64,000 nt of DNA from Quercus robur (GCF_932294415.1 NC_065538.1:23895957-23959956), one strand, 5' to 3'; positions 37,273 to 50,375 are shown, counted from the stretch's first letter. Translations and numbers: made by a program. The notes: generated by a model not told the origin, from the letters alone.

Positions 37273-40200
37273 CTCCCCCTTGTATGACCACTTTCTAAGA
37301 ATATGCCTCATTAAAACCTTACCAAAGAAAAACCCTATGGGAAAAAATTTTGGCTAAGAAAAAAGAGTACAATATTCTTGTATAACTTCTAGTGCCTTAG
37401 GATTGCCTCATTAAAACCTTGCAAAGGAAAACCTAGTGGGAAAAAACCTTAGCGAAGGAAATAGAGTACAATTAGCATACATCCTTTAGAAAATTTACTC
37501 CTCCTCATGAGTACATAGAATTTCCATTGTTCATGGTAAAAATATCCTTAAGTCGACGCATGCCAATGTTGTACACCATCTTCTTAAAAGTTGTAGTTGG
37601 TAATGGCTTAGTGAACATATCGGCCAAATTATCACATGATCGTATCTGCTTGACATCAATATTGCCACTCTTCTAGAGCTTATGTGTATAAAAGAATTTT
37701 GGTGTAAGATGCTTGGTTCTATCACCCTTGATATAGTCTCCCCTAATTTGAGTGATACAAGTGGCATTATCTTCGTATAATATCGTTGGACTATTTATGA
37801 TTGATGATAATCCATAGTTCTCACGAATATGTTGAATTACCGATCTCAACCAAACACACTTACAACTCGCTTCATGAATTGCGATAATCTCTGCATGATT
37901 TGAGGAAGTAGAGAAATTGTTTGCTTAACAGATCTCCATGAAATAGCAGTATTTCCATAAGTAAATAAATATCCTGTTTGTGATTGGCCTTTGTGTGGAT
38001 TAGAAAGGTAACCTGCATTAGTATATCCAACTAATTGTGGTTTTGATCCATTTGGATAAAATAATCCAAAATCAGTAGTCCCACAAAGATAACGTAAAAT
38101 ATGCTTAATTCCATTCCAATGTCTTCGAGTTGGGGTAGAACTAAACCTTGCTAGTAAGTTCTATAAATGCTATATCAGGTCTTGTGTAATTTGCAAGATA
38201 CATCAAAGCACCAATTGCACTAAGATATGGTACTTCAGGACCAAGAGTTTCTTCATCATCTTTTTGTGGTCGAAACGGATCTTTCTTGACATCAAGTGAT
38301 CGACCCACCATTGGAGTGCTCAAAGGATGAGTTTTATCCATGTAAAATTGCTTCAGGACTTTTTCTGTATATGTTGATTGATGAACAAGAATTCCATTTG
38401 GAAGATGTTTAATTTGTAGGCCAAAATTTTTTTTTGTCTTACCAAGATCTTTCATCTCAAATTCATTTTTTAAACAATTTGCTGTTTTTATTAACTCTTC
38501 TAGAGTCCCTACAAGATTTAAATCATTAACATATATTGCAACAATAGCAAATCCGAATTTTGATTTTTTGATAAAAACACATGGACAAATTGGATTATTC
38601 TCAAATCCTTCTTTCAAAAGATATTCGCTGAGGCGATTATACCACATGCGTCTGGATTGCTTTAATCCATATAAGGATCTTTGTAGCTTGATAGAATATA
38701 TACTTCAGGATGTAGGATTATATGTTTCAGGCATTTTTTATCCTTCAAGGATATTCATGTAGATATCATTATTTAATGATCCATACAGATATACTGTAAC
38801 AACATCCATTAATTGCATATCCAAATTTTCTTTTGCTACCATGCTAATTAAAAATATGAATGTAATTACGTCCATTACAGGAGCATTTGTTTCTTCATAA
38901 TCAATACCAGGTCTCTGCGAGAAACCTTGTGCTACAAGTCGCGTTTTGTACCTTATAATTTCATTTTTCTCATTTTGTTTTTGTACAAATACCCATTTGT
39001 ATCCAATAGGCATTACACCTTTAGGTGTTCGGACTACAGATCCAAAAACTTCATGTTTACTTAGTGAATTTAATTCTGCTTGAATCGCCTCTTTCCACAT
39101 TGGCCAATCATTTCTACGTTGACATTCATCAACGGTTTATGGTTCATATTCATTATCATTACTTCTGGTAATATCAAGAGCAACTTTATATGAAAATATA
39201 TTGTCGACAACAATTTTATTTCTATTCCATATTTCTCCTGTATGTACATAATGTATCGAGATCTCATTATTTTTAGGTACCTAATCCTCTTTAGGAGATA
39301 ACTCTTCAAGAGGTTTATTTTCAGGAAATTTTTGTTCATAAATTTTGGATAGATAAATTATTTCTGAGACTTGTTTCTTGGGTATAGCCTCTTTATAGGC
39401 TGCAACTTGTTTTTCTTGTACTTTTCTCTTCCGGGGAATTTTATCTTTAACATTGATAGGTCTTCCATGCTTCAAGTGTGGCTTTGATTCATTTGTTGCT
39501 GTATTAACTGATTGTTCTACAAGGACTTCAATCCATGCTGGAGTATTAGCAGCTGGAATGTGAGATTTCATTATTTTCTGATTGTCGATGAATACATCCG
39601 GTAATTGATTTGCAATTCCTTGCAAATGAATAATCCTTTGAACTTCTAGTTCACATTGATTTGTACGAGGATCAAGATGAGATAATGTCGAAACATTCCA
39701 AGCAATCTTACGTCGTACTTCAGGCAACGACTTTTCTCCCCCTAATGGTAGGAAGATTGTTTCATTAAAATGACAATCCTTAAAACGTGCCTTAAAAATA
39801 TCACCAGTTAAAGGTTCAAGATATCTAATGATAGATGGGGAATCAAAACCCCTATAAATTCCAAGTCTACTTTGAGGACCCATCTTAGTGTGTTGTGAGG
39901 GTGCAATAGGTATATATACAGCACAACCAAATGTGCGCAAGTGAAAAAATATTTGGTTGTTGGCCAAGTACAAGTTGCAATGGTGAAAATTTATGATAAG
40001 AAGTTGGCCTAATGTGAACTAATTGACCCCAAGTAGAAACTAGTAATTTTGATTTCATAAGCAAAGGTCGAGCAATAACTTGAAGTCTCTTGATAAGTGA
40101 TTCAGCTAAACCATTTTGAGTATGTGTATGGGCAACATGATGTTCTACATCAATTCCAATTGACATGCAATAGTCATCAAAAGCTTGAGATGTGAATTCA

Positions 40201-42606
40201 CCAGCATTATCTAAATGAATTTTCCAAGTTGGATAATCAAGAAATTGTGCTTGCAATCTAATTATTTGAGCAAGAAGCCTAGCAAATGCAACATTTCTAG
40301 TAGAAAGTAAACATATATGTGACAATCTGGTTGATGCATCAATTAAAACCAAAAAATACTTGAATGGACCACAAGGTGAGTGTATTGGTCCACATATATC
40401 ACCCTGAATTCTTTCTAAGAAAGATGGACACTCAACAACAATCTTTGATTGTGATGGTTTGGTAATTAATTTACCTTGAGAACATGCACTACATGGATAA
40501 TCACTGGGTAAAAGAATCTTCTGGTTCTTTAAGGGATGTCCGTGGGAGTTTCCAATAATTCGACGCATCATTATTGATCTTGGATGACCAAGAAGATCAT
40601 GCCAAAGCATAAAAACCTTTGGGTCCAAACACTTCTAGTGTATTGCAACATTTGTTTCAACTGTTCTCATTGTAGTATAATATAACCCATAAGAGAAAAT
40701 GGGCAGTTTTTCTAATATGAGCTTCTGGCCCAATTCTATTGAAGTAATATAAAGAAATTCTTCACTGCCTTCATTACTGGTTTCAATATGATAACCATTA
40801 TAACGTATATCCTTAAAGCTGAGTAAATTTTTGCTTGATTTAGAAGAATACAAAGCATCATCAATACAAAGTTTTGTGCCCTTTGGCAACATGATAATCG
40901 CTCTTCCAGAGCCTTCAATTAAGTTCAATGAACCTGATATGGTATTGACATTGGCTTTGCATAATTTTAAAATTTGAAAATATTTTTTTTATCTTTAAGG
41001 ATCATATGAATTGTTGCACTGTCTGCTAGACAAAAATCTTCCCTAATCATCTTGGAATTGATTTTACCAGTAGGACTCAAGCATCTTCATATATGCAAAA
41101 AATAAATTAAACTTTATTACTTTAAACATAAATAAAACATATCAAAATAAAAATACTTATTACAATGCCATAATATAATAAAAGAAAATAATTAATTGTT
41201 ATGGACATTTCCATCACCAATCATACTTACTAGAATACGATAATACAATAAAAGAAAATAATTAATTGGTATGGACATTTTCATCACCAATCAAATTATC
41301 AAATTTTCCATCAACATCCTCAAAGAAATCAGAGACATCAAGATGAGTCATATCCACTCCATTTGGAAGGTCAAGATAATTCATGGGATCTTCAAGATCA
41401 TTATCATCAACAAAGTTTGTTTCAATTCCCTTTCCCTTTTCTTTTATGGAGGCTTGGTATAGATCTATCAAATGTTTAGGAGTACAACAGGTACATGACC
41501 AATGACCTTCCATTCCACACCTATAACACTTATTTTCATGACCGTTTAATGGTTTATGTTGTAAACCCTTTCCATTTTGATTCTTTTGATGGTAAGGTGT
41601 GTTATTCCTTTTTGAAGAATTTTGAATATGATCCTCTCTATATTGATTATCCCTTCCACGCCCACGACCATGAACATAATTTCCTCTATGTTTATCAAAT
41701 GAGGTTCCATTCGCTTCAGGGAATGGAGTAGAACCGGTTGGGCGAGATTGGTGGTTTTTCAGTAAAAGCTCATTATTTTGTTTAGCCACTAGAAGACATG
41801 ATATCAGTTCATAATATTTTGTGAACTTACACTCTCGATATTGCTGTTGCAGGAGCATATTTGAGGCATGAAATGTAGTACATGTTTTCTCTAACATGTC
41901 TTCATTAGTGATTTTTTCCCCACATAATTTTAATAGTGAGATTATTTTAAAAAGTGCAGAATTGTACTCACTTACACTTTTAAAATCTTGCAACCTCATG
42001 TTCAACCAATTATAACAAGCTTTTGGGAGGATTACAGATTTTGGATTCTCATATCTTTCCTTTAAATCAATCCATAAGACAAGAGGGTCTTTTACTGTAA
42101 GGTACTCAGATTTTAATTCTTCATGGAGATGATGGCGAATAAAAATCATTGATTTTGCACGATCCTGCAGGGATGCTTGATTGCCAACCTTAATTGTATC
42201 TGCAAGGTTCTTTGCCACTAGGTGAATCTCAACATCAAGGGTCCATGACAAGTAATTCTTGCTCGAGATGTCAAGGGCAGCAAATTCAAGTTTTGTAAGG
42301 TTCAACATCTATATAAATATATAATTACGTAAGAAATTAAATACTAAATATGAATATATATTTTATCATACACAATTTTAATGAAACAGTACTACATATA
42401 CATGTTCAAATTTAATTGTAATGAAACAATACATACATTTTTAAAGATTATCAGTACACGTAATATATAGCTATAGGTATAAATAAACGTGAAGACAATA
42501 TATAACAATATATTACTAACCATTTTTAACAAAATTTTTTTTTACTAAATAAATGTGAATCTCATAATATATAATAATAGGATACCGTGAATCTCATAAC
42601 AATATA

Positions 42607-43539
42607 TGTTAGGTTCTAAATGTTTAGAACAATTGGCAAATCGTGAACACAAACTTGTCTAGATATAGATCTTAGAGTCTATAGGTTTTATTAGACAATG
42701 CTCAAGGTGATTCAAGTCAAGATTCAAGAACATACAAGCTGCAGGAAGAAGATTTTATAATTTTTCTGATTCGATCGATCAAAAGACAGGCTCGACCGAT
42801 CGAAAATTGTATCTGCAGAATTTTAATTAAGCCCAAACAGCAGTTCAAGCCCATTTAGGATTAGGGTTTCTAATCTACTTCTCCCAGTATATAAAGGAAA
42901 CCCTAAGCATGTTTTTGTAAGGCTTTTTAGAGAGAAAAGAGTGTGCCTCTTTTGTATTTAGGGTTTTGTTCCTAAAAAGCTCTCTTATGTCTTCTACCGG
43001 TACTATTCCTTGAAGAATCTCAAGATTCGGTATTGTAGAAGTTGCTGCCTTCTCTAGTCATCAAAGGTGCTGATGATCTAAACCTTCAAGGGTGGTCTTG
43101 GAGTCACAAACAGGAGAGTTTGTGTTGCTAAACCTTTGAGTGGGATCTCAAAGTCACAAACGGGGGTGTTTGTGTTTTGCAAAGGCCAAAGAAAGAAGGA
43201 GTCCGTGGATTCGGAGCTTGCACGTGGTCGTGTCAATAAGTTCTACTGGTTGGTAGCAATAAGAAGTCGAGCGTGGGGGCTTGTAAGTCTTATTGTATGA
43301 ACTTCGATTCTTTCTAGTGGATTTGCTTTTTACCTTGAGGATAGCTAGGTCAAATCCTCCACAGGTTTTTATCGGTTTGGTTTCCTGGGTGATCATATCA
43401 TTGTCTTATTTATTTTCCGCTGCTATACATTGATATGATATATTTGTGTTAACCTAGACTTGTTAATTTGACTAAGTAATCACTTGGCTAATTACCTAGG
43501 TTAATTTGTTTGTGGTTTTAAGGGGTCTAAAAATTGTCA
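42607..43539 (+). mobile_element. Solo LTR nested in the Copia leader (fossil)
   Basis: A 933-bp block bounded by TGTTAGGTTC and AAATTGTCA, with ATATA directly on both sides (42602-42606 and 43540-43544). It carries a TATA box (CAGTATATAAAGG) in plus orientation and ATTTTCCGCTGCTATAC, a sequence common near the end of plant Copia LTRs. No internal domain is present, so it is what remains after LTR-LTR recombination. It lies between the Copia 5' LTR and gag and is therefore younger than the host element. Confidence 0.8.
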
Positions 43540-43766
43540 ATATACAACAATAGGATAACGTGAATCTCATAAAATTTTTAATCAATTAAAAATCACTAAA
43601 ATTATGAGCATAAAACGTAAAGACAAACAAATAGGATAATTACTAATTCCTTAGAAAGAAAACTTACAGTGAGTTGAGAGAACTACACAAATAATCTTTG
43701 ATGTTTGAAGAACAATGGGAGGACAACTTCCTTTCCAAAATTGGGTAGAAACTCGTGCTGATAACG

Positions 43767-44078
43767 TGTTGTGAAATGATAAAAATAGATAAAACAAAGT
43801 AAGAAGAAAACAAGAAGTATATATTGATAAACTCTTGTATTCAAGTGGTCATCTACAATTCTTTTGATATCTCTTAGATGTGTACAATAACAGTAAAACA
43901 ATCCCACATATATATAGGACTTTAGAATGCTTGTAGAGTTTATGGGATAAGGTTGTAATAATGAGTACAATTATGGATATACATCTACTCTATGGGCTTT
44001 ACACATTTCAGCCTCTACACAACCCAAATAACTTTTTCATTGCCCAAACTTTACACATTCCAATCAGACTTTATTTCT

Positions 44079-44082
<4 letters not shown>
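43767..44082 (-). repeat. 5' LTR of the Copia element
   Basis: 316 bp, about 94% identical by eye to 36957-37272. The putative primer-binding site adjoins it on the inner side (plus strand 43753-43766). Confidence 0.93.
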
Positions 44083-44087
<5 letters not shown>

Positions 44088-44123
<36 letters not shown>

Positions 44124-45143
44124 AGCAAAGCTTAGAGAAAATTTGATTAGAATTAAAATTAGATTTTGTCTTTGTTAGCTTTTCATACAAATTAAATTGT
44201 TTAGATTTTTGCTTTTTTTTTTGGAACTAATGAGTGTTTTTTTTTAATACCGTTTCTATTTACATATTTTGTATGTGAAAATCTTGAATGTAATAAATTG
44301 TAATTGATCTAAATGATCCTATGTACCTATACCCATTCAATTTGGGAGATACTATTGAGCCAATTTATTATTTTATTTTGTGTTGTATTTAGTAGAATTT
44401 CACGGATAGTGATAATGAATTGATATTGTATATGTAGTGTCCAATAGTGATTTTCAAAATTATATACATAAAAAAAGTGTAATGAGAAATTTGGTGTAAC
44501 CAATATCATTAAATTGCAAGAGAAAATTATTCTAATATCTCCAAATGTCTTGATCAAACGAATATCTTATATATTTAATAACCTAAACTAACATACCATT
44601 ATAATTTATCATTTCTGTGCGTAAGCACGATTAACATGCTAGTTTTTTTAATTGGAGTCCTTTCGTCCATACTGAAGTGGCTGTTAAATGCAAAAAGTAA
44701 GCTCAGAGTGACGTATATTATTCAAAATTACATAAATTTTGAGTTCACTAAATCCTCATCCAATTAAATTGTGCCACATCATTAAGTTAAAAATAATTCA
44801 ACCTTTATGGATTTCAAGAAAGAAAAAAGAGAGTTAAATACCAAAAGAGATGGCATTGATGGCAACCATACTTTTCCAGGTAACAAGTGCCAGTCCTAAC
44901 CCTAACTGGACCAACAACGCAACCATGAGGTCCGAACTATGGTACAATTTGGTTCTATCATGTCATGGTAAGAGTCCACTCCGACAATATTTAGAGCTTC
45001 CCCAAAATTGATCCTTTATAGATAACCCATGATGTACAATTCTAAGAAGGATTTGGGCTTGGGTATATACCCTAGACAATGTGGAAATTGCCGTGGTTCT
45101 CAAAGAGGAGTACAAGTTGGAGATTCTGGACAAAGAAGAATAT
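44088..45143. other. AT-rich gene-free DNA
   Basis: Begins with the rest of the AT microsatellite that received the Copia element (to about 44116). No gene is visible. Confidence 0.5.
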
Positions 45144-45146
45144 TTA

Positions 45147-46092
45147 GGGGGTGTTTGGATTTCTAGTTTCCATAATTCATAATTCTATTTCCATAACTCA
45201 TAACTCATAACTTAAAAATGGTGGGATCCATGGCTCAAAAGCTTGTTTGGATTTCAATAACTTTGTTTTCAGTTTTTGTTTCCATCACTCAATTCTTTGA
45301 TTTTTGAGTGATGAGTTATGGAAACTGAAAACACATTTTAGTTGTTTTCAGTTTCCATAACTTTGTTTTCAATGACATTTTTGTAATTAAAATTACATAT
45401 GTGTCCCACGGTCAAACTTTTTCTCTCTTCAACAGACTTTATTTTTATTTTTATTTATTTATTTATTTATTTTTTCTTTCACGGGTCTGGGACACACCTT
45501 TCCCTATTCTCCTCTTATTCTTCTTTTCTTTTCTTTTCACGTTGATTTCTGGGTTTGGTTGCATTTTTTTTTCTTTTTTCTTTTTTCTTTTTCTTTTTCC
45601 CTTTCTTTTCATTGGGTTTCTAGGCTTGGTTTTTTTTTTTTTTTTTTTCACTGGGTTTCCATTCCTTTTTTTTCTTCTTGAGTTCGTCGAAGTTGTCACT
45701 GCTGTTGATGTCGAAGTTGTCGCCGTTGTTGATGTTGTTGTTGTTGCTGTTGTTCAAGTGGGTTGTAGCGACGGTTGCGGCGATGGTTGCGGTGATGGTT
45801 TTTTTTTTTGGGTTTTTGGAAAAGAAAAATATTGGATGAAGAGAAAAGCAGAGAAAAACAGGGGAAAACGAAGAGAAAAGCAGAGAAAAACGAAGGGGAG
45901 AGGTAGGGGAAAAAGGAAAAAAAAAAAAAGAGAGAGAAAAGTCAACTGACATTGGGTCAGTGTGTAGGTCCCACAAACAGTTGAAAAATATTGAGTGATA
46001 ACAAGTGAGTGATGGTGCCAAACGGGGTGGGGTGTAGGGAGTTGGGTATTTTAAGTGATGAGTGATGAAAAAAAAAAAATCCAAACAAGGCC
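45147..46092. mobile_element. 0.95-kb TIR element with TTA target duplication
   Basis: The left end GGGGGTGTTTGGATTTC and the right end on the other strand, GGCCTTGTTTGGATTT, are imperfect TIRs. TTA flanks both ends (45144-45146 and 46093-46095). Inside the left arm CATAACTCATAACTCATAAC and pairs of inverted TTTTCAGTTTCCATAACT occur. The centre is a pyrimidine/purine-skewed block (45400-45930). It has no transposase. The ends resemble those of 32287-32486. Confidence 0.65.
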
Positions 46093-46095
46093 TTA

Positions 46096-47320
46096 GTCTC
46101 TCTCTTCCTTTGCTAGGTAGGGTATTGAATCAGATTGGGTTTGATTTGAATCTACTGGATTTATGTGCTGGGTGGATTTGAGTCTATTGGCTACTAGGTG
46201 GGGTAGTTTATGTAATTTTAGATTTTTTAGAGAATTTATTTCAAATTTTCAAGTTTTAAAAGTTATTTAATTGACATGGAATAATGAAAATGATATGCCA
46301 TAATTTGATTGGAAAGACTAAATAGATGTGTGTGATAGGCTTAGGTGTCACATAGCGGACACATCAACATAGGTATGGGCGGAAGGGCTCCCAATCAAAA
46401 TGATAGATATATAACATTGAGGGCCAAAAAGGGCAAATGCCCTTTTCGTGCAAAAAAATCATCGTTTTGGACAATCGAGTTATAACAAACTGAAAATTAA
46501 AAAAAAAAAAAAAAAAATTCTGGAACTTGAGCTCCATCATCAAAATTTCAGACAAACAATACAAGCAAGTTGAAGTGTTATCACAGTGACAAAGTTTGCA
46601 CTCAAGAAGTGAACACATATATTTAATTCAAGAATGATGTAATTTGGTGTAACCACCTCATACAAAAACAAAAGAACCGAATGAGGAATACATTTTATTG
46701 ATACTCAAGAATTTTGCATGCACTTATACACTAACACTCACCCAAAAAAAGTTGCCTAAGCTTACCTTTAAGGAACAGTGATGGTTTTATATTGTTTGCA
46801 ATTCATACAAAGATTTAATAGTAGGTTTATTTTTAAATTTGGAGACTTTAAGATTTTAGGTTTAAATATAAAATAAACCTAAGGTTTTACTTCGCTTTTA
46901 AATTAAATTGTGAACAATCACAACTATGTAATTAAACCTTTTAATTTTAAAATTTTTATGATTTGAACCCTTAACGAATACTTGTTGACTAAAAGTGATC
47001 GAAATTCACATAAGTTGCACCTCAGACAAAGATTGGGCGAATGATATAATACATTACCAAGTGCGAAATTAGAACTCCGAAGGGTCACTTAACTTGTATC
47101 TATTAGTTTTTACTAAATATGGTAGAATTTGAGTAAGAATATTTTTCTTAAAAAATAAATAAAAAAATGTTAAAAGTTACTATCCTATGCATTTGATAAT
47201 GTTTGGTAATCTAATCTGGGGCTTTTTATAATTATAACCCTGTTTGGCCAAACAAAACATGGTTGGTCTCAACAAGACATGGTTGGAAAGAAACCCTTTA
47301 AATTTTCACTAATACATTAA
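46096..47320. other. AT-rich gene-free DNA
   Basis: No gene, RNA gene or clear element is visible. Confidence 0.5.
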
Positions 47321-47648
47321 CATGACTATATATTTCAAAAATCTAATTGTTATATTGCACGTTCTTTACGTTTTTAACATGAATGTCAAATGTCATTCAA
47401 ATTGGATGTTAATTACTATTCGATTTATAAACGTACTTTTATTGCATAATTTAAGATTACAAAAAATTGAAATTTAAACATTTACATGACTATATATTTT
47501 GAAAATCTAACTGTTAGATTGCATGTTCTTTACATTCTTAACATGAATATCAAATTTCATTCAAATTGGATGTTAATTACTATTCAATCTATAAACATAC
47601 TTTTAATGCATAATTTAAGATTATAAAAAATTGAAATTTAAACATTTA
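47321..47648. repeat. Tandem duplication, 164-bp unit
   Basis: Two direct copies (47321-47484 and 47485-47648) share CATGACTATATATTT, AATCTAACTGTTAGATTGCA-type sequence and TTCAAATTGGATGTTAATTA. They differ at about one position in ten. The unit is related, in reverse complement, to about 23500-23700. Confidence 0.8.
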
Positions 47649-48915
47649 AATAATGAAATAGCTATTGATCTTTGATTTTCTTGAAATTTTGAAAAAAATG
47701 CAAGATATAACAACAAAATGGAAGATATAATAACAAAACGCAGTCTAATGGTAGATTTATCAAAATTCACATCCAATAAAAAGATTGTTAACTTGAAAGC
47801 ATTGGTTTGAGTGTTATGTATTTATACTTTATATGCATTGGGATGCTCCCAAAAAAAACACAAACTCCCCCCAAAAGGGCATTCTTTCCCCTGGGTTTCC
47901 ATATTGGGTGCTTTGGAGACGTGTTTAAGTGTGCATGTGTTTCTAGATTGAGGTATGTGTAAGTGCAAATCTCTTTTTTTATTTTATTTTATTTTATTTT
48001 TTATTTAAGGAGTTGTCATTAACTATTGGCAAGTTTGGAATTTTGAAATCTTGGATTGTTTGTTTTGTCGTCCGGTTAAGAAAAATAGGATTTTTTCACG
48101 TAGTTCCCAACTTTTGGTTTTAAAAACGTGATTTTCACCCTTTTAGGGTTTAAATTAGTATTTTGGCACATTAATTAAGGCCGGACAAAATACAGTATCG
48201 ACATGCACTTCAAACTTAATTGACCTTTAACCCTTAATCAACTGGCCCAAAAAAAGAACATAGAGCAATTTTGTGTGTGTGTGTGTGGGATAATTCGATA
48301 GTGAGAAGATGAAGAATTTGAATCTTGAATGTTTTTGTTAAAGACACTTGGAAGTGCCTACCAAATGAGCTACAAAGCTCTTGGTAAACATAGAGCAAGC
48401 AAATGCTAATAAATTGGCAATTGAGAGATTGGAACAATGACCTGTCACCAAGCTTGTATAAATTATAATTTTTATGGAATAATTTGGTAGAATTTGAGAA
48501 AGGCTTTACTTTTCTCAAAGAAGAAATTAAAAATTTTGTCTACATATATATTTGACAACTTTTGATAAACCCAAGTGAAAGTAGATGTGGCAAATCAGGT
48601 GGATCGGGCCAATCGGGTTTGGGTAAAAAAAAGGGTCATTTTAAGTAGGTTAGAAAAAGGTTGGGTCAATTGGGTTACAGGTCGGGTTGGGTTGGGTAGG
48701 GTTGACCCTTTTATTTTTTTTTGTATAAATTAAAAAAAAAATTATTTGCCACTCGGTTAGTTATGTAGCAAATTACTTTATGTGAAATGCATTACTTTGA
48801 ATTCACCACTTATTTCAAGAAAAAGCTTAGCATAACAAATTGATACTCGTTCAATAATTTTAAAATTATTTTAATCTCAACATTACTAGCCAAAATAAAA
48901 TTGCACAAACATAAA
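47649..48915. other. Gene-free DNA with a GGGTTGGGT-rich repeat
   Basis: No gene is visible. At 48590-48720 there is a GGGTTGGGTTGGGTAGGGTT-like block with CAATTGGGTT and TTGACCC, a style of dispersed repeat common in dicots. A GT microsatellite is at about 48271-48288. Confidence 0.5.
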
Positions 48916-50054
48916 GGAGTCTAAGCAGCAACAACTTTTAGATGAGCAATCCATGGCACTTGAGGGTCTTCAAATTTTAACTAAATTTCAATCTGAAGCA
49001 CTAGAAGAGAGCAGGTAAAATAGGAAACTAAATGATAAAGTAAATTAAAACCAAGAATATCAATAAATAATTTTCTAATACTAATGAATTACAGGAGTAC
49101 TCTGCAACAGTTTGCCGAATATAGCCACAAACAACAGGAAGAGCTTCTTCGGCAGCAAGAACAGCTTCAAAGAGTTCATGACCACCTGATGGAAAATTCA
49201 AAGTCTATTTTAGCAGCTCAGGTTATCATTTTCTTCCAAGCCTTACTAATTTTTTTTTTTCATAAAGTGATTGCTTGGATTAATGATCATTTTTTTGACT
49301 AAATATCTCTATCTCTGCTTTTAGGAATCTTTTGAATCAAAGCAAGCAAGCATGTTTATTGTTTTAGATAATCTGTTTGCTTTGCACAATGCCATGCTGC
49401 TTGAATCGCGAGTAATTAATTTTGATCATCTATATGTTCACTAGCACAAAGCAAACATACAAAGTCAGGCCCAGGCTATATATCGGTATCTCTACTACTT
49501 TACCTCCTTTTAGTTCTTTTTAATTTGGAAACCTATATTACCATAAAATTAAATTTTTTTTTTGCAGGGCTTTGCGCTACATTCGTAATAGAAGTTGCAA
49601 TACTTCGGCTTGCAACAAATGAGAATATTGAACGAAGATCATGGATAATAAATTTGACCAGGTCACTCTTTGTGCTTCTTGCTTCAATCCAGATTCTACA
49701 TGCCATATGCACATACAGGTATTTTAAAATGAAGAATAAAATAGTATTTAGGTAAGAGAATGCATTTATAGATTCAGATTTAATTTAGGGCTTTGTAAAT
49801 CATTCAGAGACTTTGAAGTGCTGAACCATCAGATGCTTCTAACATTAATTGAGAAGATTAATGGCTTGGATAGACACAAGGAATTGTCATGTGACATGGA
49901 TAGTGATGAAAACTGGTCTACATGGATTGACTCTGACTTACCAGAATATGTAAAAATTTTTGAGGACCCTGACTATATACTTCCAGGGGAAGTTGGAGAA
50001 AATTCAATCATGACCACTTCAATTACAAGAAAATATAATCTCCGCCACAGATAG
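48916..50054 (+). pseudogene. GEX1: GAMETE EXPRESSED 1 (GEX1/KAR5-like), 3' part only, broken
   Basis: GEX1 is a nuclear-envelope protein needed for nuclear fusion in plant gametes. Five exon-like segments align in order with its C-terminal part: 48916-49014 (LLDEQSMALEGLQILTKFQS), 49095-49221 (STLQQFAEYSHKQQEELLRQ, coiled coil), 49325-49485, 49568-49718 (GLCATFVIEVAILRL and LFVLLASIQILHAICTY, membrane helices) and 49808-50054 (LNHQMLLTLIEKINGLDRHK, then EDPDYILPGEVGENSIM and YNLRHR). In the third segment the frame after AMLLESR is lost: part of a membrane helix is deleted, and the next block, IYMFTSTKQTYKVRPRLYIG, resumes in another frame. The first segment has no good acceptor, and the N-terminal two thirds are absent. 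The remaining splice sites are intact, so the loss looks fairly recent. Confidence 0.87.
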
Positions 50055-50210
50055 ACTTCATTGAGAATTTTCTTAGTGTTAGGACTAGTTTCCAACAAAC
50101 TTTTACGTTATGATGTACTTTCAGCTTAACACTGTATGTATGTATTGGTTTCTTGGTTTTGTAAACTCATTTGTTCAATAGAAAATTTTATGATTCTACA
50201 TGTTTGACCG

Positions 50211-50233
50211 GGGGGGGGGGGGGGGGGGGGGGG
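50211..50233. repeat. G homopolymer
   Basis: A run of about 23 G, roughly 160 bp after the GEX1-like stop codon. Confidence 0.9.
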
Positions 50234-50375
50234 AGAAATATAGTGTTTAAAAATTTAGCTAAACTATTTGTTTATTCCTTCTCTTACCTATCATATTTTC
50301 ATATTACTATTGTGGGTGGGTGTGGATGGAGTGGGTGCATGGTTTACAATGAGAATGCATGAAATAAAAATTCTT

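Larger units (their letters stand above)
36957..44082 (-). mobile_element. Copia-superfamily LTR retrotransposon, structurally complete, coding region broken (fossil)
   Basis: A 7.1-kb element on the minus strand with two 316-bp LTRs and ATATA on both sides (36952-36956, 44083-44087). In its own 5'-3' order it has: LTR, leader, gag about 42.3-41.3 kb (LTKLEFAALDISSKNYLSW, CCHC knuckle CYRCGMEGHWSC), protease and integrase about 41-39.9 kb with a further pol stretch to about 39.1 kb, reverse transcriptase about 39.1-38.1 kb (PIGYKWVF, DVVTVYLYGSLNNDIYMN), RNase H about 38.1-37.5 kb, a polypurine tract next to the LTR, and the LTR. The order integrase before reverse transcriptase is that of Copia. 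Gag is still one long frame; pol is broken in roughly six or more places. The LTRs differ at about 18 of 316 sites by hand count (near 6%), or about 2 million years at the usual grass rate and more for slow-evolving trees. A solo LTR of another family is nested in the leader. Confidence 0.93.

Noticed and set aside
45401-46084. Open frames of 182 (plus) and 154 (minus) codons
   Set aside because: They lie in the T- and A-rich centre of the TIR element and translate to Phe-, Lys- and Ser-rich low-complexity sequence without domains.
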